A stretch of 64,000 bases of DNA from Pantoea sp. IMH (GTDB lineage Bacteria; Pseudomonadota; Gammaproteobacteria; Enterobacterales; Enterobacteriaceae). How positions within the stretch are numbered: the first letter of the stretch is position 1; each line of letters starts with the position of its first letter. Shown piece by piece: positions 48,805-58,864 of this stretch. Where the stretch lies: the NCBI RefSeq assembly GCF_000599885.1, contig NZ_JFGT01000002.1, forward strand, positions 496,001-560,000, in the 5' to 3' direction. The notes beneath the pieces are model-generated. The model worked only from the letters and a program-made list of their open reading frames with translations, did no database searches and had not been told where the DNA came from. The position numbers were made by a program, and so were the translations under genes.

Positions 48805-50868
48805 TCAGCGACTGCCCGCTGAGGCTAAAGCGGTAACAGACTCCCGCCACGCTTCACTGCGTGGCACATCCAGCGCTGCCAGTGCCCGCTGCGCCTCCAG
48901 TCGCCATCCTGCTAACAATGCCTTACGACCCGAGAGCGCAAAACGCTGACAGATCGCCGTGGGCGGGAGCTGCTCCGATAGCGCCGCCTGCAGCAGGGGT
49001 ATTTCCCCATCACCTTGCATCATCAGACGTCCCAGCGCGCCGATGCTCGCCTCAAATGGCCGGTGCGCCCAGGCGAAGCCTGCCAGCTCACGCCAGTCAT
49101 CTTCATCCAGCGCCTTATCAGGATCATCGTGCATCACGCCAACTTGCTGCGGCAGCAGATCCATTACCGACCGCACCTCTTCATCACCAATCAGCATACG
49201 CAACCAGGGCCAGTCGCGGGCCAGCCGTCGTGATGCCCGGTCAGCCAGCGCTTCTCCCGGTACACTGAGGGGAAGTATCGCCATCGCGGCGTGACAACCG
49301 CTGCTTGCTTCCGTTTTACTGCCAAGCCGCACCAGCTGAAAACCGCACGCTCGCCAGAACTGCCAGAGCGCTGCCGTAAAACCAAAGCTCACCGAAAGAA
49401 AATCCAGCCCGGCAGCGGCCTGCTGGCTTTGCCGCACCAGTTCACGGCCAGTGCCCCGCCGGCGTAACCCGGGCGCTACCGCGATGCGGCTAATCCGGCG
49501 GGAAAGCAGACGCGGCGCCTCCGGAAAACCGCCGTGGGCGGCAAGCGACTGCGCCAGCAGATTGCCACGAGGTCGCCGCACGCCGGCCCACACCGCGTCA
49601 GAAACCGCGTCACTCAGGCCGCCTTCCTCCACCAGCCACATCGCTCCCACCACGTTTTCATCCTGCAGCGCGGCGCTGAAATGCATGCCGGGCGCATCCA
49701 TCATGCGCCGCAGATCCAGCGGCGAGGTGCGGTAATGCGCGCTGGTCAGGAGTTGATAAATCGCCTCAAGTCGCGCAGGCTGCGTTTGCCACGCCTGCTG
49801 GCCGGGCGTGTCATAGCGGACCGGCGCCTCCGAAATCCCGGGCTCAGCATCCTCAAACAGGAGCGCGGTACCGACAAAACGCTCCAGCGGATCCCCGGCT
49901 GACCAGCGCAGCGGCCGGTCAAGCCTGAGCGGGATAGCGCCAGGCAGGCTGGCAATAAATTTAAGCAGAAAGCCGCGCCCGGTGCCTTCATAGCCCTGAA
50001 GCGTGGTGGTCAGCAGGACACGGGGGAAAAGCGCCACCATCTTATGCAGCAGCGGAGCCGGTATGGCCGCGGCTTCATCAATCAGCAGCCAGTCGATATG
50101 CTGCGGACGTTGCTCAGGTGACAAACTTAACAGGCGGTCTGGCGCGATAAACATAAACTTATCGCCAGCAAAGCACGCCAGGACTTCCGTGGAGACTTTC
50201 GCGGGCGCGGTAATCAGCACCTCTCCCGGCCAGCGGGACGCCAGCAATCCGGCGAGCGCTGATTTACCTCGCCCTCTTGGCGCGATGAGAACATAAATTC
50301 CGGGCTCGCTTTCCAGCAGCTGATCCAGCAGTGCCTGCTGTTGGGTGGTATCGTCAGGTTGCCAGTCAGCGTTACCGGCGATGGCAGGCAGGCTGAATGG
50401 CTGCTGCTGTTGCAGCAGCGCGACATCATCATCCTGCAGGATCAGCTGCTGCAACCGGCGGGTAAAATGCGGCGTGGCTATTGCGACTGGCTGCCCGCTC
50501 CAGCGCAGAGAGTCGGTATCGGGCTGCATCGCCCACGTCTCCCAGCGGGGAACCAGTAGCAGCAGCCAGCTGCCGGCCTTAAGCGTTCCGGTAAGCGCGG
50601 CCAGCGCCTCGGCGTGAAAACCGTCACGGGCGTCAAATACCGCGTGAAGAAATTCGCGCCCCAGCAGCGTGGCGGCTGCCTGGGGCGCGCAATTCAGCGG
50701 ACTTTGCGGCGCGTCACCCAGCCAGAGCCAGTCGCCTGGCAACCATGACATAAACTGCCGCGCCTGCGTCAGGCACCACTCTGCGTCGCCGCTCACCACC
50801 ACCAGACGCCGCATACCCTGCTGTTTCAGGGCTTCAGTCTGTTCCAGCAGCCTGGTGATGTCCGTCAT
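48805..50868 (-). CDS. tmcA: tRNA(Met) cytidine acetyltransferase TmcA
   Basis: A 687-residue enzyme (E. coli 671) that makes N4-acetylcytidine at the wobble base of elongator tRNA-Met using acetyl-CoA and ATP. An N-terminal DUF1726 domain precedes a helicase module with Walker A PRGRGKSA (about 195-202) and DEAAAIP. A GNAT domain (RISRIAVAPGLRRRGTGREL) and a C-terminal tRNA-binding part follow. Its ATG overlaps the ypfJ stop by one base, so the pair is co-transcribed. Confidence 0.95.
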   Translation of the reverse strand: MTDITRLLEQTEALKQQGMRRLVVVSGDAEWCLTQARQFMSWLPGDWLWLGDAPQSPLNCAPQAAATLLGREFLHAVFDARDGFHAEALAALTGTLKAGSWLLLLVPRWETWAMQPDTDSLRWSGQPVAIATPHFTRRLQQLILQDDDVALLQQQQPFSLPAIAGNADWQPDDTTQQQALLDQLLESEPGIYVLIAPRGRGKSALAGLLASRWPGEVLITAPAKVSTEVLACFAGDKFMFIAPDRLLSLSPEQRPQHIDWLLIDEAAAIPAPLLHKMVALFPRVLLTTTLQGYEGTGRGFLLKFIASLPGAIPLRLDRPLRWSAGDPLERFVGTALLFEDAEPGISEAPVRYDTPGQQAWQTQPARLEAIYQLLTSAHYRTSPLDLRRMMDAPGMHFSAALQDENVVGAMWLVEEGGLSDAVSDAVWAGVRRPRGNLLAQSLAAHGGFPEAPRLLSRRISRIAVAPGLRRRGTGRELVRQSQQAAAGLDFLSVSFGFTAALWQFWRACGFQLVRLGSKTEASSGCHAAMAILPLSVPGEALADRASRRLARDWPWLRMLIGDEEVRSVMDLLPQQVGVMHDDPDKALDEDDWRELAGFAWAHRPFEASIGALGRLMMQGDGEIPLLQAALSEQLPPTAICQRFALSGRKALLAGWRLEAQRALAALDVPRSEAWRESVTALASAGSR

Positions 50869-51731
50869 CAGCGGCCTGCGAACGTGTCACACTGGCCGGG
50901 ATTGCCGCTGTCATATCCCTTTTTAAACCAGCTATAACGCTGCTCAGAGGTGCCATGGGTAAAGCTGTCCGGCACCACATGTCCCTGACTTTTTTGCTGC
51001 AGCCGATCGTCACCGATAGCCTGTGCAGCGTTCAGGGCTTCCTGCAGGTCGCCCACTTCCAGCACCTTTTCCTGCTCCATATAGTGTCCCCATACGCCCG
51101 CGAAGCAGTCCGCCTGCAGTTCCATTTTCACCGAAAGCTGGTTAGCCTGGGTCTGGCTTCCCTGCTGCTGCATCTGGCGAACTTTCGGTTCGATCCCGAG
51201 CAGGCGCTGCACGTGGTGTCCTACTTCATGCGCAATAACGTATCCCTGGGCAAAGTCGCCTCCTGCACCCAGGTTGGTTTTCATCTCGTCATAAAAAGAG
51301 AGATCGATATAGACCGTGCTGTCAGCCGGGCAGTAGAAGGGACCCATCACCGACTGGCCGGTGCCACAGCCTGTGCGGGTCGCACCGCGATACATCACCA
51401 GCTTCGGCGGCTCATAGGTTTTTCCCATCTGCTGGAAAATTTTCTGCCAGGTATCTTCCGTGGTAGCCAGAATCACCGACGTGAACTGGGCCGCTTCATC
51501 CTCTTTGGGATCGATGCCCTGACGCGGCTGCGACTGCGTGACAGAACGCGTATCACCGGTCAGCAACGGCGATAAGTCATAGCCGTAGTAGCCAGCAATC
51601 ATGACGATAATCAGCAGGATTATCCCCCCTTTTCCGCGCGGTATCCGCATACGACCACCGCCCATAGTTGGGCCGGATTGATTACGGCGATCGTCCACGT
51701 TATCGCTCTCACGGCGCCCTTGCCAACGCAT
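50868..51731 (-). CDS. ypfJ: Neutral zinc metallopeptidase family protein YpfJ
   Basis: A 287-residue protein with an Arg/Gly-rich cytoplasmic start, one membrane helix (about 35-51) and an extracytoplasmic metallopeptidase domain. The zinc motif HEVGHH (HExxH) lies in [13 protein letters not shown]. Matches E. coli YpfJ; proteolytic activity and substrates are not established. It is upstream of tmcA on the same transcript. Confidence 0.9.
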   Translation of the reverse strand: MRWQGRRESDNVDDRRNQSGPTMGGGRMRIPRGKGGIILLIIVMIAGYYGYDLSPLLTGDTRSVTQSQPRQGIDPKEDEAAQFTSVILATTEDTWQKIFQQMGKTYEPPKLVMYRGATRTGCGTGQSVMGPFYCPADSTVYIDLSFYDEMKTNLGAGGDFAQGYVIAHEVGHHVQRLLGIEPKVRQMQQQGSQTQANQLSVKMELQADCFAGVWGHYMEQEKVLEVGDLQEALNAAQAIGDDRLQQKSQGHVVPDSFTHGTSEQRYSWFKKGYDSGNPGQCDTFAGR

Positions 51732-51879
51732 AAATTACTCCTTGTTATTATCACCTGCTGATTAATGCATTGATTCTAGTCGTGCGGCGGGGCGAACACC
51801 AGCCTGAAAGCTGGGGGAGACATGTTGATAATGACGCAGTGGCGGGGAAAATCGGGCAGAAGAGTATCGGGCAGAAGAA

Positions 51880-51902
51880 GGCTGCGGCAGCGCGCCGCAG
51901 CC
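51880..51902 (-). terminator. Stem-loop after purC
   Basis: GGCTGCGGC/GCCGCAGCC is a 9-bp perfect stem with a 5-nt loop, 7 bp after the purC stop. CTTCTTCT follows on the minus strand, so termination may be partial. Confidence 0.65.
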
Positions 51903-51909
51903 GCAGCGA

Positions 51910-52623
51910 TCAGTCGAGCTTGACGCCGAGACGGTTGGCCACCTCTTCATAGGCTTCAATCAGGCCGCCAAGGCTCTGACGATAGCGGTCCTTATCCATT
52001 TTTTCGAGCGTGGTTTTATCCCACAGGCGGGCGCCATCAGGGGAGAACTCATCGCCCAGCACCACTTCGCCGTTGAACAGGCCAAACTCCAGCTTGAAGT
52101 CCACCAGGATCAGTCCGGCATCCGCAAACAGCTTGCAGAGGACCTCATTGGCCTTGAAGGTCAGCTCACGCATCCGCGCCAGATGCGCTTTGCTCACCCA
52201 GCCAAAGGTTTCACAGTAGGATTCGTTGATCATCGGATCGTGTCTGGCGTCATCTTTCAGGAAAAGATCGAACAGCGGCGGATTCAGCACCATCCCTTCT
52301 TCCACGCCTAGACGCTTCACCAGCGATCCTGCCGCCCGGTTACGCACGACGCACTCCACCGGCACCATCTCCAGCTTCTTCACCAGCGCTTCGTTATCGG
52401 AGAGCAGCGCCTCCATCTGGGTCGGGATACCCGCTTCCTGCAACCTGGTCATGATGAAATAATTAAATTTATTATTAATCATTCCTTTCCGATCAAACTG
52501 TTCGATGCGTTCACCGTCCAGTGCTGACGTATCATTGCGGAACTCGAGCACCAACAGATCCGGGTTATCGGTACTGTAAACGGTTTTCGCTTTGCCGCGA
52601 TACAACTCAGCTTGCTTTTTCAT
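51910..52623 (-). CDS. purC: SAICAR synthetase PurC
   Basis: A 237-residue purine-biosynthesis enzyme (E. coli 237) that condenses CAIR with aspartate using ATP. The N-terminal ATP-binding strand loop is [10 protein letters not shown], and the two family signatures [14 protein letters not shown] and LVDFKLEFG are intact. A PurR box lies upstream. It follows bamC on the same strand, but a strong terminator lies between them. Confidence 0.98.
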   Translation of the reverse strand: MKKQAELYRGKAKTVYSTDNPDLLVLEFRNDTSALDGERIEQFDRKGMINNKFNYFIMTRLQEAGIPTQMEALLSDNEALVKKLEMVPVECVVRNRAAGSLVKRLGVEEGMVLNPPLFDLFLKDDARHDPMINESYCETFGWVSKAHLARMRELTFKANEVLCKLFADAGLILVDFKLEFGLFNGEVVLGDEFSPDGARLWDKTTLEKMDKDRYRQSLGGLIEAYEEVANRLGVKLD

Positions 52624-52707
52624 CTGTTACACTCCAAACGTGAAATCCAGCGGGTCATCAACCCAAACTTATCGTGCAATAGTCTATTCTTTGCGGCGAA
52701 AAAAACG

Positions 52708-52723
52708 AAGCAATCGTTTACGC
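52708..52723 (-). promoter_or_regulatory. Candidate PurR operator of purC
   Basis: On the minus strand GCGTAAACGATTGCTT matches the PurR consensus ACGCAAACGTTTGCGT at 12 of 16 bases, about 85 bp before the purC ATG. purC is a PurR-repressed gene in E. coli, with the operator in the same region. Confidence 0.6.
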
Positions 52724-52733
52724 GCAGGGAAAT

Positions 52734-52757
52734 AAAAAAGGCCGGACAAGTCCGGCC
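52734..52757 (-). terminator. Intrinsic terminator of dapA-bamC
   Basis: GGCCGGA/TCCGGCC (52740-52746 with 52751-52757) has a CAAG loop and is followed on the minus strand by U6. It closes the dapA-bamC transcript. Confidence 0.9.
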
Positions 52758-52764
52758 CTGAAAC

Positions 52765-53799
52765 TTACTGGCTGAAAGCGGCCTGGAACACCGCCACCAG
52801 CGCATCGTTTTGCGACTGGGTCAGCGAATGTCCTTTCGGATCGAGGAACTGCAGGCTGCTGCGGTTCTCAAGATCGCCGACCTGGAGCTTATAATCGCCG
52901 TTGGGCAGCTCAGGATCTTTCGCACCGAGGGTATTCCAGGTACTGTCGCCCGGTGCTTTATAGGTCACGCTCAGGCTGCCCTGTGAACGGTTACGGTCAG
53001 ACACTTCCATACCCACACGCTTCAGCGCCGCCGGGAGGCGTTCCCAGACGGTATTGAAGGGCGCGCGAACAATCAGGTTAGGCAGACCGGTTTCATCGGC
53101 GCCGCTCTGAACGTCCATCTGCGAGGTGCTGCGCTGCGCGGCGGCTGCCTGACGGCTGGTTTCGATCTTATCCAGACCTGCGCTCAGCGCGTTCAGCATC
53201 TCCGCGGTATAGCGTTGCTGCTGCACCGGCGAGGTTACCGCTTTGTTCTGCTGCTCAAGCTCCAGCAGCTTAACCGTCAGCGCCTGCTGATAGCCCTGCT
53301 GCTGCACGCTGATCTGATAGCGGCCGCGATACTGATAATCTTCATCAGCACGCTGCCACTCGACCCAGTCGGTGGTCAGGGTCTGGTTCGCGTCTGCTTT
53401 GCTGGCAATCGGATATTTCTGCGCCTGCACCACATCAACGACCTGCGCCCAGAGTCCCGCACTGCGGCTGCTATCTAGCAGCAGCACGCCAGAGTTACCG
53501 GCAAACTGCGTGCGGGCACCGTTTACCAGCGCCAGAGGCTGCGCCGGTGGACGAATGTCCAGCTGCTTACCGGTGGCACCCTTGCTGCTCACGGCAGGCA
53601 CGTCATATTCGCCGTTTTCCAGCGGCAGAATCATCCCCGCCGGCGCGCGCAAATCGCTTATATCAGCCGCTTCCAGGTAGGATTCATCACCGCTAACCTG
53701 ACGCTTGTAGCGCTGATCGCTGGAGCATGCCGCCAGCAGCATCACCAAAGAAAGCCCCACCGCTTTTGCTACCGTGGACTTTTGTACTGAGTAAGCCAT
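52765..53799 (-). CDS. bamC: Outer-membrane assembly lipoprotein BamC
   Basis: A 344-residue lipoprotein of the BAM complex that inserts beta-barrel proteins into the outer membrane. The signal peptide ends in a lipobox with Cys25 (LLAACSSD). The unstructured N-terminal segment that binds BamD (about 26-95) is followed by two helix-grip domains. It lies 15 bp downstream of dapA on the same strand, as in E. coli (nlpB). Confidence 0.96.
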   Translation of the reverse strand: MAYSVQKSTVAKAVGLSLVMLLAACSSDQRYKRQVSGDESYLEAADISDLRAPAGMILPLENGEYDVPAVSSKGATGKQLDIRPPAQPLALVNGARTQFAGNSGVLLLDSSRSAGLWAQVVDVVQAQKYPIASKADANQTLTTDWVEWQRADEDYQYRGRYQISVQQQGYQQALTVKLLELEQQNKAVTSPVQQQRYTAEMLNALSAGLDKIETSRQAAAAQRSTSQMDVQSGADETGLPNLIVRAPFNTVWERLPAALKRVGMEVSDRNRSQGSLSVTYKAPGDSTWNTLGAKDPELPNGDYKLQVGDLENRSSLQFLDPKGHSLTQSQNDALVAVFQAAFSQ

Positions 53800-53814
53800 T
53801 ACTTCTCCCTAAAT

Positions 53815-54693
53815 TTAAAGCAGGCCTGCGTGTTTCAGTGCCTGCTCAACAACCGGACGACCGGCATCAGTCATCGGCGTCATGGGTAGACGCAGCGTAT
53901 CGGTTGCAATTAATCCTAACTTTTTAGCCGCCCATTTAACCGGGACAGGATTAGGCTCGATAAATAGCTTCTGATGCAGATGCATCAAACGCTGGTTCAG
54001 GCGTCGCGCTTCCACGAAGTTGCCCTGTTGGGCAAGCTGGCACAGTTCAGCCATTTCCCGTGCGGCGATGTTTGCCGTCACGGAGATAACGCCCTGGCCG
54101 CCCAGTTGCATAAAGTCCAGCGCCGTCGCGTCGTCGCCGCTGACCAGCACAAAGTCTTCATCAACCAGCTCTTGGATCTGGCTAACCCGCGATAAGTTCC
54201 CGGTGGCCTCTTTAATTCCAATAATATTTTCAATCTTCGCCAGACGGCCCACGGTTTCCGGCAGCATATCACAACCGGTACGGGACGGGACGTTATAGAG
54301 CATTTGCGGCAGCGCGGTACTTTCAGCAATTGCCTTGAAGTGCTGATAGAGGCCTTCCTGCGTCGGGCGATTATAGTAAGGGGTGACGGTAAGACAACCC
54401 ACCACGCCGCTGTTTTCAAAGCGTTTCGTCAGGGAGATCCCCTCGGCGGTGGCGTTCGCGCCGGTACCGGCGATCACGGGAATGCGGCCATCAGCCAGTT
54501 CCAGCGTCAGCATCACCACGTCACCATGCTCTTCATGGCTTAAGGTGGCCGATTCTCCGGTGGTCCCTACCGAGACGATTGCTGCCGTTCCGCTGGCAAC
54601 ATGATAATCAATCAGTTTTTTTAAACTCGCCCGGCAGACATACCCTTTGTCATCCATCGGCGTGACGAGCGCAACAATACTTCCCGTAAACAT
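53815..54693 (-). CDS. dapA: 4-hydroxy-tetrahydrodipicolinate synthase DapA
   Basis: A 292-residue TIM-barrel aldolase (E. coli 292) that condenses pyruvate with aspartate semialdehyde, the first step of diaminopimelate/lysine synthesis. The Schiff-base lysine is K161 (GIKEATG), and the catalytic triad T44, Y107 and Y133 is intact. I chose the ATG at 54693 ([12 protein letters not shown]), not the codon at 54711. It is divergent from gcvR and co-transcribed with bamC. Confidence 0.98.
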   Translation of the reverse strand: MFTGSIVALVTPMDDKGYVCRASLKKLIDYHVASGTAAIVSVGTTGESATLSHEEHGDVVMLTLELADGRIPVIAGTGANATAEGISLTKRFENSGVVGCLTVTPYYNRPTQEGLYQHFKAIAESTALPQMLYNVPSRTGCDMLPETVGRLAKIENIIGIKEATGNLSRVSQIQELVDEDFVLVSGDDATALDFMQLGGQGVISVTANIAAREMAELCQLAQQGNFVEARRLNQRLMHLHQKLFIEPNPVPVKWAAKKLGLIATDTLRLPMTPMTDAGRPVVEQALKHAGLL

Positions 54694-54851
54694 TAGCCAT
54701 CCCCTCCCCAAACAAGTTCTTCATGGTAAGGTTTACGCCTGGTGAAAAGCAAGCAGACAAGGCCCTAAGCCCCCTTGGCATGGGGTATTTTTTATGTTTA
54801 CCTTAGGGTTATCACAATTGCTAATCACTGAGACATACAGGAAGCATTATT

Positions 54852-55445
54852 TTGCCGCAGTCAGAGCAACATCATCTTGTTATCACCGCGCTCGGCGTCG
54901 ATCGCCCGGGGATTGTCAATACCATCACCCGTCATGTCAGCAGCTGCGGCTGTAATATTGAAGATAGCCGCCTTGCCATGCTCGGTGAAGAATTCAGCTT
55001 CATTATGCTGCTCTCCGGCAGCTGGAACGCCATCACCTTAATCGAATCCACGCTGCCGCTGAAAGGGGCGGAGCTTGAATTGCTGATCGTGATGAAACGC
55101 ACCACCTTCCGTGAACGCCCGCCGATGCCTGCCACGGTATGGGTACAGGTGGAAGTCACCGACTCGGCCCATATCATTGAACGTTTCACCGACCTGTTCG
55201 ATTCTCACCAGATGAATATCGCCGAGCTGGTCTCACGTACCCAGCCTGCGCAAGAAAATCAGCCATCTCTGCTCTATATTCAGATCACTGCCCACAGTCC
55301 GGCCAGTCACGATGCCTCCTCGATCGAACAGGCGTTTAACAGGCTATGTACAGAACTCCATGCGCAAGGCACTATTAGCGTGGTGACATATCCACAGCAT
55401 GATGAGAAAACGGAGAGTAGTAATGAATCCACTGAAAGCCGGTGA
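54852..55445 (+). CDS. gcvR: Glycine cleavage system regulatory protein GcvR
   Basis: A 197-residue protein with two ACT domains (about 8-80 and 93-165). In E. coli it binds glycine and sequesters GcvA to repress the gcv operon. The only start giving the family N-terminus is a TTG at 54852 (PQSEQHHLVITALG), with AGGA about 9 nt upstream. TTG starts reduce translation. Its 3' end overlaps bcp by 23 bp. Confidence 0.93.
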   Translation: MPQSEQHHLVITALGVDRPGIVNTITRHVSSCGCNIEDSRLAMLGEEFSFIMLLSGSWNAITLIESTLPLKGAELELLIVMKRTTFRERPPMPATVWVQVEVTDSAHIIERFTDLFDSHQMNIAELVSRTQPAQENQPSLLYIQITAHSPASHDASSIEQAFNRLCTELHAQGTISVVTYPQHDEKTESSNESTESR

Positions 55446-55890
55446 TGTTGCACCGAAATTTAGCTTGCCCGACCAGGATGGCGAACAGGTTAATTTAACC
55501 GACTTCCAGGGACAGCGCGTTTTGGTGTACTTCTATCCAAAAGCGATGACGCCAGGCTGCACCGTTCAGGCGTGCGGTCTGCGTGACAACATGGACGAGC
55601 TGAAAAAAGCGGGCGTTGAAGTGTTAGGCGTCAGCACCGACAAACCCGAAAAGCTGTCCCGCTTCGTTGAAAAAGAGCTGCTCAACTTCACCTTACTCTC
55701 AGATGAAGATCATCAAGTCTGCGAGCAGTTTGGCATCTGGGGCGAAAAATCCTTTATGGGTAAAACCTATGATGGTATCCACCGCATCAGCTTTCTGATT
55801 GGTACGGATGGCAAAATTGAAAAGGTCTTCGACGATTTCAAAACCGCGAACCATCACGATATCGTGATGGCGTACCTGAAAGCGCTCTGA
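55423..55890 (+). CDS. bcp: Thiol peroxidase Bcp (peroxiredoxin Q)
   Basis: A 155-residue cytosolic peroxiredoxin that reduces hydrogen and organic peroxides with thioredoxin. The peroxidatic cysteine is C46 (TPGCTVQA) and the resolving cysteine C51. I chose the ATG at 55423 (MNPLKAGD), which has GGAGAG upstream and equals the E. coli start. It overlaps gcvR by 23 bp, the same coupling as in E. coli. Confidence 0.97.
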   Translation: MNPLKAGDVAPKFSLPDQDGEQVNLTDFQGQRVLVYFYPKAMTPGCTVQACGLRDNMDELKKAGVEVLGVSTDKPEKLSRFVEKELLNFTLLSDEDHQVCEQFGIWGEKSFMGKTYDGIHRISFLIGTDGKIEKVFDDFKTANHHDIVMAYLKAL

Positions 55891-55901
55891 ATCATCCTGT
55901 C

Positions 55902-55927
55902 AGGCGGAGCCACCTCCGCCTTTTCTT
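55902..55927 (+). terminator. Intrinsic terminator between bcp and perM
   Basis: AGGCGGAG (55902-55909) pairs with CTCCGCCT (55914-55921), 4-nt loop, followed by TTTCTT. It touches the end of the convergent perM gene at 55926. Confidence 0.85.
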
Positions 55928-56999
55928 ATTCTTTCGGCGTTTTTTCCGTATAAAGCTCATCAGGCCAGGCGTGCACAACCGCTTTGATCAGCGTGGCCAG
56001 CGGAATCGCAAAAAAGACGCCCCAGAATCCCCACAGTCCGCCAAAGATCACCACTGACAGAATAATCACCAGCGGATGCAGATTGACCGCCTCAGAAAAG
56101 AGCACCGGCACCAGCACGTTACCATCCAGTGCCTGAATGATCAGATAGATAATTATCATCGTCCAGAAATCGCCGCCCAACCCCCACTGCGCCAGCCCCA
56201 CGCCGATAACCGGCAGCGTTACCGCCAGCGCGCCCACGTAGGGGATCAGCACCGAGAAGCCCACCAGCACAGCCAGCAGCAGCGCATAATTCATGCCGAT
56301 CGCCAGAAAGCTTATCCAGGTGATAACACCCACCACGATCATCTCCAGCACCTTACCGCGAATATAGTTGGAAACCTGTTGATTCATTTCCAGCCAGACT
56401 TCGCCTGCCAGGCCGCGATCGCGCGGTAGCAGACGACTGATTGCGGCCAGCATCTGCGCTTTATCCTTCAGCAGGAAAAAGACCATCAGCGGCACCAGAA
56501 CCAGGTAGATCGCCAACGTCAGCAGTCCCACCAGAGACGCAAGGGAGTATTTCACCAGCTGATCGCCAATACCGCTCAGGCGGCTGCGCAGGTTTTCAAT
56601 CACGATATCCACGATACCGACGTCGACCAGGGTCGGGAAACGCTCCGGCAGCCGCATCGCGGTATTATAAAGCCGCGTCAGCATGGAAGGCAGTTCATGG
56701 GTCAGGCTGATCCCCTGCTGCCAGGCGACGGGCGCCACGATCAGCACCATCACCAACAGCACTGAGGCAAAAAGGGTCAGCACAATGGCGGTCGCCCAGG
56801 TACGGGAACAGCCAAACCGCTCCAGTCTGACGGTCGGCCACTCCAGTAAATAGGCAACGACCAGCGCCACCAGCAGCGGCGCCAGCAGGCCGTTAAAGAA
56901 AAACAGAATCGTGAATGCGGCCAGCAGGATCGCCAGCAGTGCAATAGCCTGAGGATCGCTGAAACGCCGGCGATACCACTGTAATAAGAGTTCGAGCAT
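55926..56999 (-). CDS. perM: AI-2E family transporter PerM
   Basis: A 357-residue inner-membrane protein of the AI-2E/PerM family with about eight hydrophobic segments. The conserved C-terminal motif region is SVVIFGGLWGFWGVFFAIPLA (quoted without its flanks, about 318-338). Matches E. coli PerM (YfgO) next to bcp. The transported substrate is not established. I chose the ATG at 56999 (MLELLLQWYRRRFSD), with AGGGTG upstream, over a GTG at 57008. Confidence 0.9.
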   Translation of the reverse strand: MLELLLQWYRRRFSDPQAIALLAILLAAFTILFFFNGLLAPLLVALVVAYLLEWPTVRLERFGCSRTWATAIVLTLFASVLLVMVLIVAPVAWQQGISLTHELPSMLTRLYNTAMRLPERFPTLVDVGIVDIVIENLRSRLSGIGDQLVKYSLASLVGLLTLAIYLVLVPLMVFFLLKDKAQMLAAISRLLPRDRGLAGEVWLEMNQQVSNYIRGKVLEMIVVGVITWISFLAIGMNYALLLAVLVGFSVLIPYVGALAVTLPVIGVGLAQWGLGGDFWTMIIIYLIIQALDGNVLVPVLFSEAVNLHPLVIILSVVIFGGLWGFWGVFFAIPLATLIKAVVHAWPDELYTEKTPKE

Positions 57000-57099
57000 C
57001 TGAATCACCCTTGCGTACGAAGGTTGAAGAGTTTACCTGAAAGCGGGACGGGCTGTCTCCTGACCACCTGCTGTATCCTGAATGAAGCTGGTTTTGGAT

Positions 57100-58704
57100 T
57101 CAGCCGGATTGCGGCGGCGTAACGCTGCCATCGTCCGTTGCCGGAGAGATGACCACCCGGTTACGACCAGCATGTTTAGCCTGGTAAAGCGCATCGTCAG
57201 CCTGCTTAAACGCCTGCTCCATCGCCTCGCCTTTGGCATCCCAGAACGCCACGCCGACGGAAAGCGTAATATGGCCCACGGTTTCCAGCGTCTGCTGCGC
57301 CACTTGCTGCCGGACGCGCTCAGCAATAGCCACGGCGATATCCCGCTGGGCACCAGGCAGGATCATCAGGAACTCTTCCCCACCGTTGCGGCAGACCACA
57401 TCCGTTTGTCGGGAACTGGCGCTTAACTGCCGGGCGACGCTTTTGATCACCTCATCGCCCACATTATGTCCCCAGGTATCATTCACACGCTTAAAGTGGT
57501 CGATATCAAGCGCCAGCACGGCAAAAGGCTGTCGCGTGGCGAGGAAGTACTCCAGCACCGCGCTGAGCCCCCGGCGGTTCAGTAATGAGGTTAACGGATC
57601 GGTTTGCACTTCAAATTTTAACTGGCCTATTTTGTCCTGCAGCAGCCCGATCCCCGCAAGCATCGTTCGCTTTATCTGCAAAGCCTCATAGTACCAGGCG
57701 CGAATGATCGTAATTTCTTTCGACACGCCAGCCGCGTCCATCCGGCTCGCCTTACGTGCCAGCTGCCAGAGCGGCAGCGCAATCAGCCGCGCCAGGATCC
57801 AGGCGCAGAGCAGCGTCAGCAGGGCAAAAGGCACGGAGTGCTGTAACACTTTCATCAGCAGATTGGTGAGCGGCGCCAGGGTCGTTCTGGTCGGTTTCAG
57901 CGCCACGATTGTCCAGTCCGGCGTAGGCACGACCGCAAAGCCTGCCAGCATAGGCTCACGACTCGCCTCGCCAACCTGCAGGTAACCATTCTGGTTCTTC
58001 TGCTTTACCGGATCGGGGATAACGGGCGGCAGTTTTTGCCCGATCAGCGCGCTGTTCTGATGATAAAGCACCCGGTTATCGCCATCCACCACGAAGAGCG
58101 ACGAGCCGTCACGGTAGAACTGCTCGCCCAGAAGTTCGTTCAGGATGCTTTTTTTCTTCAGGTAAATGGTGCCCCCGACAAAGCCAAGGTAGCGGCCCGT
58201 TTTCGACCAGACGGGCGTGGAGACAAAGACCACCAGATTATTCGCCGCGGACATCGCGGGCTTGCCGATCAGCGGCTTGCGGGCTTTCAGCGCCTCCTGG
58301 GTACTGCTGGTGGCAAGATGACGGCCTTTCAGCTTCAGCGATTCTGGCGAAACGGCCTTCACCCATCCTCCGGCATCGACGACAACAACCGAATTAAAAC
58401 TGTTGGTTTGTTCACGCAGCCGCTCCACTTCCCCCACGATGACCGCGTCGTCGTCCAGCCCATCCTGAAGCAGCCTGGCGCTGTAGGCGAGCTGGGGCTG
58501 TGCCAGCTGGAAGAACATCTCCGCCGTGGACGCCAGCTTGGTCGCATAAACGCGGTTAGCCTCAAGCGTGTTGCCGATCAGCACCTCACGCTGCACCCGC
58601 CAGGTGGCGTAGAGAGAGTTAGCCAGCGTGATGACAATGCTGGCCACGGCCAACAGGGTAATAAGTGAACGCAAATCCATCCTGGGGCGTTCTAGCCTCA
58701 GCAC
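57100..58704 (-). CDS. Membrane diguanylate cyclase with dCACHE sensor
   Basis: A 534-residue protein. The first membrane helix (about 14-33) precedes a double-CACHE-like periplasmic sensor (about 40-275), a second helix (about 288-310) and a GGDEF domain (about 365-525). The active motif is GGEEF (441-445), so c-di-GMP synthesis is expected. An inhibitory I-site RxxD (R432-D435) lies five residues upstream, so product feedback is likely. The GTG at 58704 has GGAG upstream; an ATG at 58680 is an alternative. In E. coli this locus holds bepA. The ligand and target process are unknown. Confidence 0.9.
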   Translation of the reverse strand: MLRLERPRMDLRSLITLLAVASIVITLANSLYATWRVQREVLIGNTLEANRVYATKLASTAEMFFQLAQPQLAYSARLLQDGLDDDAVIVGEVERLREQTNSFNSVVVVDAGGWVKAVSPESLKLKGRHLATSSTQEALKARKPLIGKPAMSAANNLVVFVSTPVWSKTGRYLGFVGGTIYLKKKSILNELLGEQFYRDGSSLFVVDGDNRVLYHQNSALIGQKLPPVIPDPVKQKNQNGYLQVGEASREPMLAGFAVVPTPDWTIVALKPTRTTLAPLTNLLMKVLQHSVPFALLTLLCAWILARLIALPLWQLARKASRMDAAGVSKEITIIRAWYYEALQIKRTMLAGIGLLQDKIGQLKFEVQTDPLTSLLNRRGLSAVLEYFLATRQPFAVLALDIDHFKRVNDTWGHNVGDEVIKSVARQLSASSRQTDVVCRNGGEEFLMILPGAQRDIAVAIAERVRQQVAQQTLETVGHITLSVGVAFWDAKGEAMEQAFKQADDALYQAKHAGRNRVVISPATDDGSVTPPQSG

Positions 58705-58864
58705 AGACCTACTCCGGTGCGTTTTTTCATTATGAAGCGCCTTATTATTTTTTATGCGCGTTTAATTTAACTGTGCAGTGCTCCTGGTCAGAACGAGCTG
58801 GATTGTACACGTCCCTGTCATTTTGGGAATAATTTGCGTGAAGTAAGGCCAATAATAATTTGAA

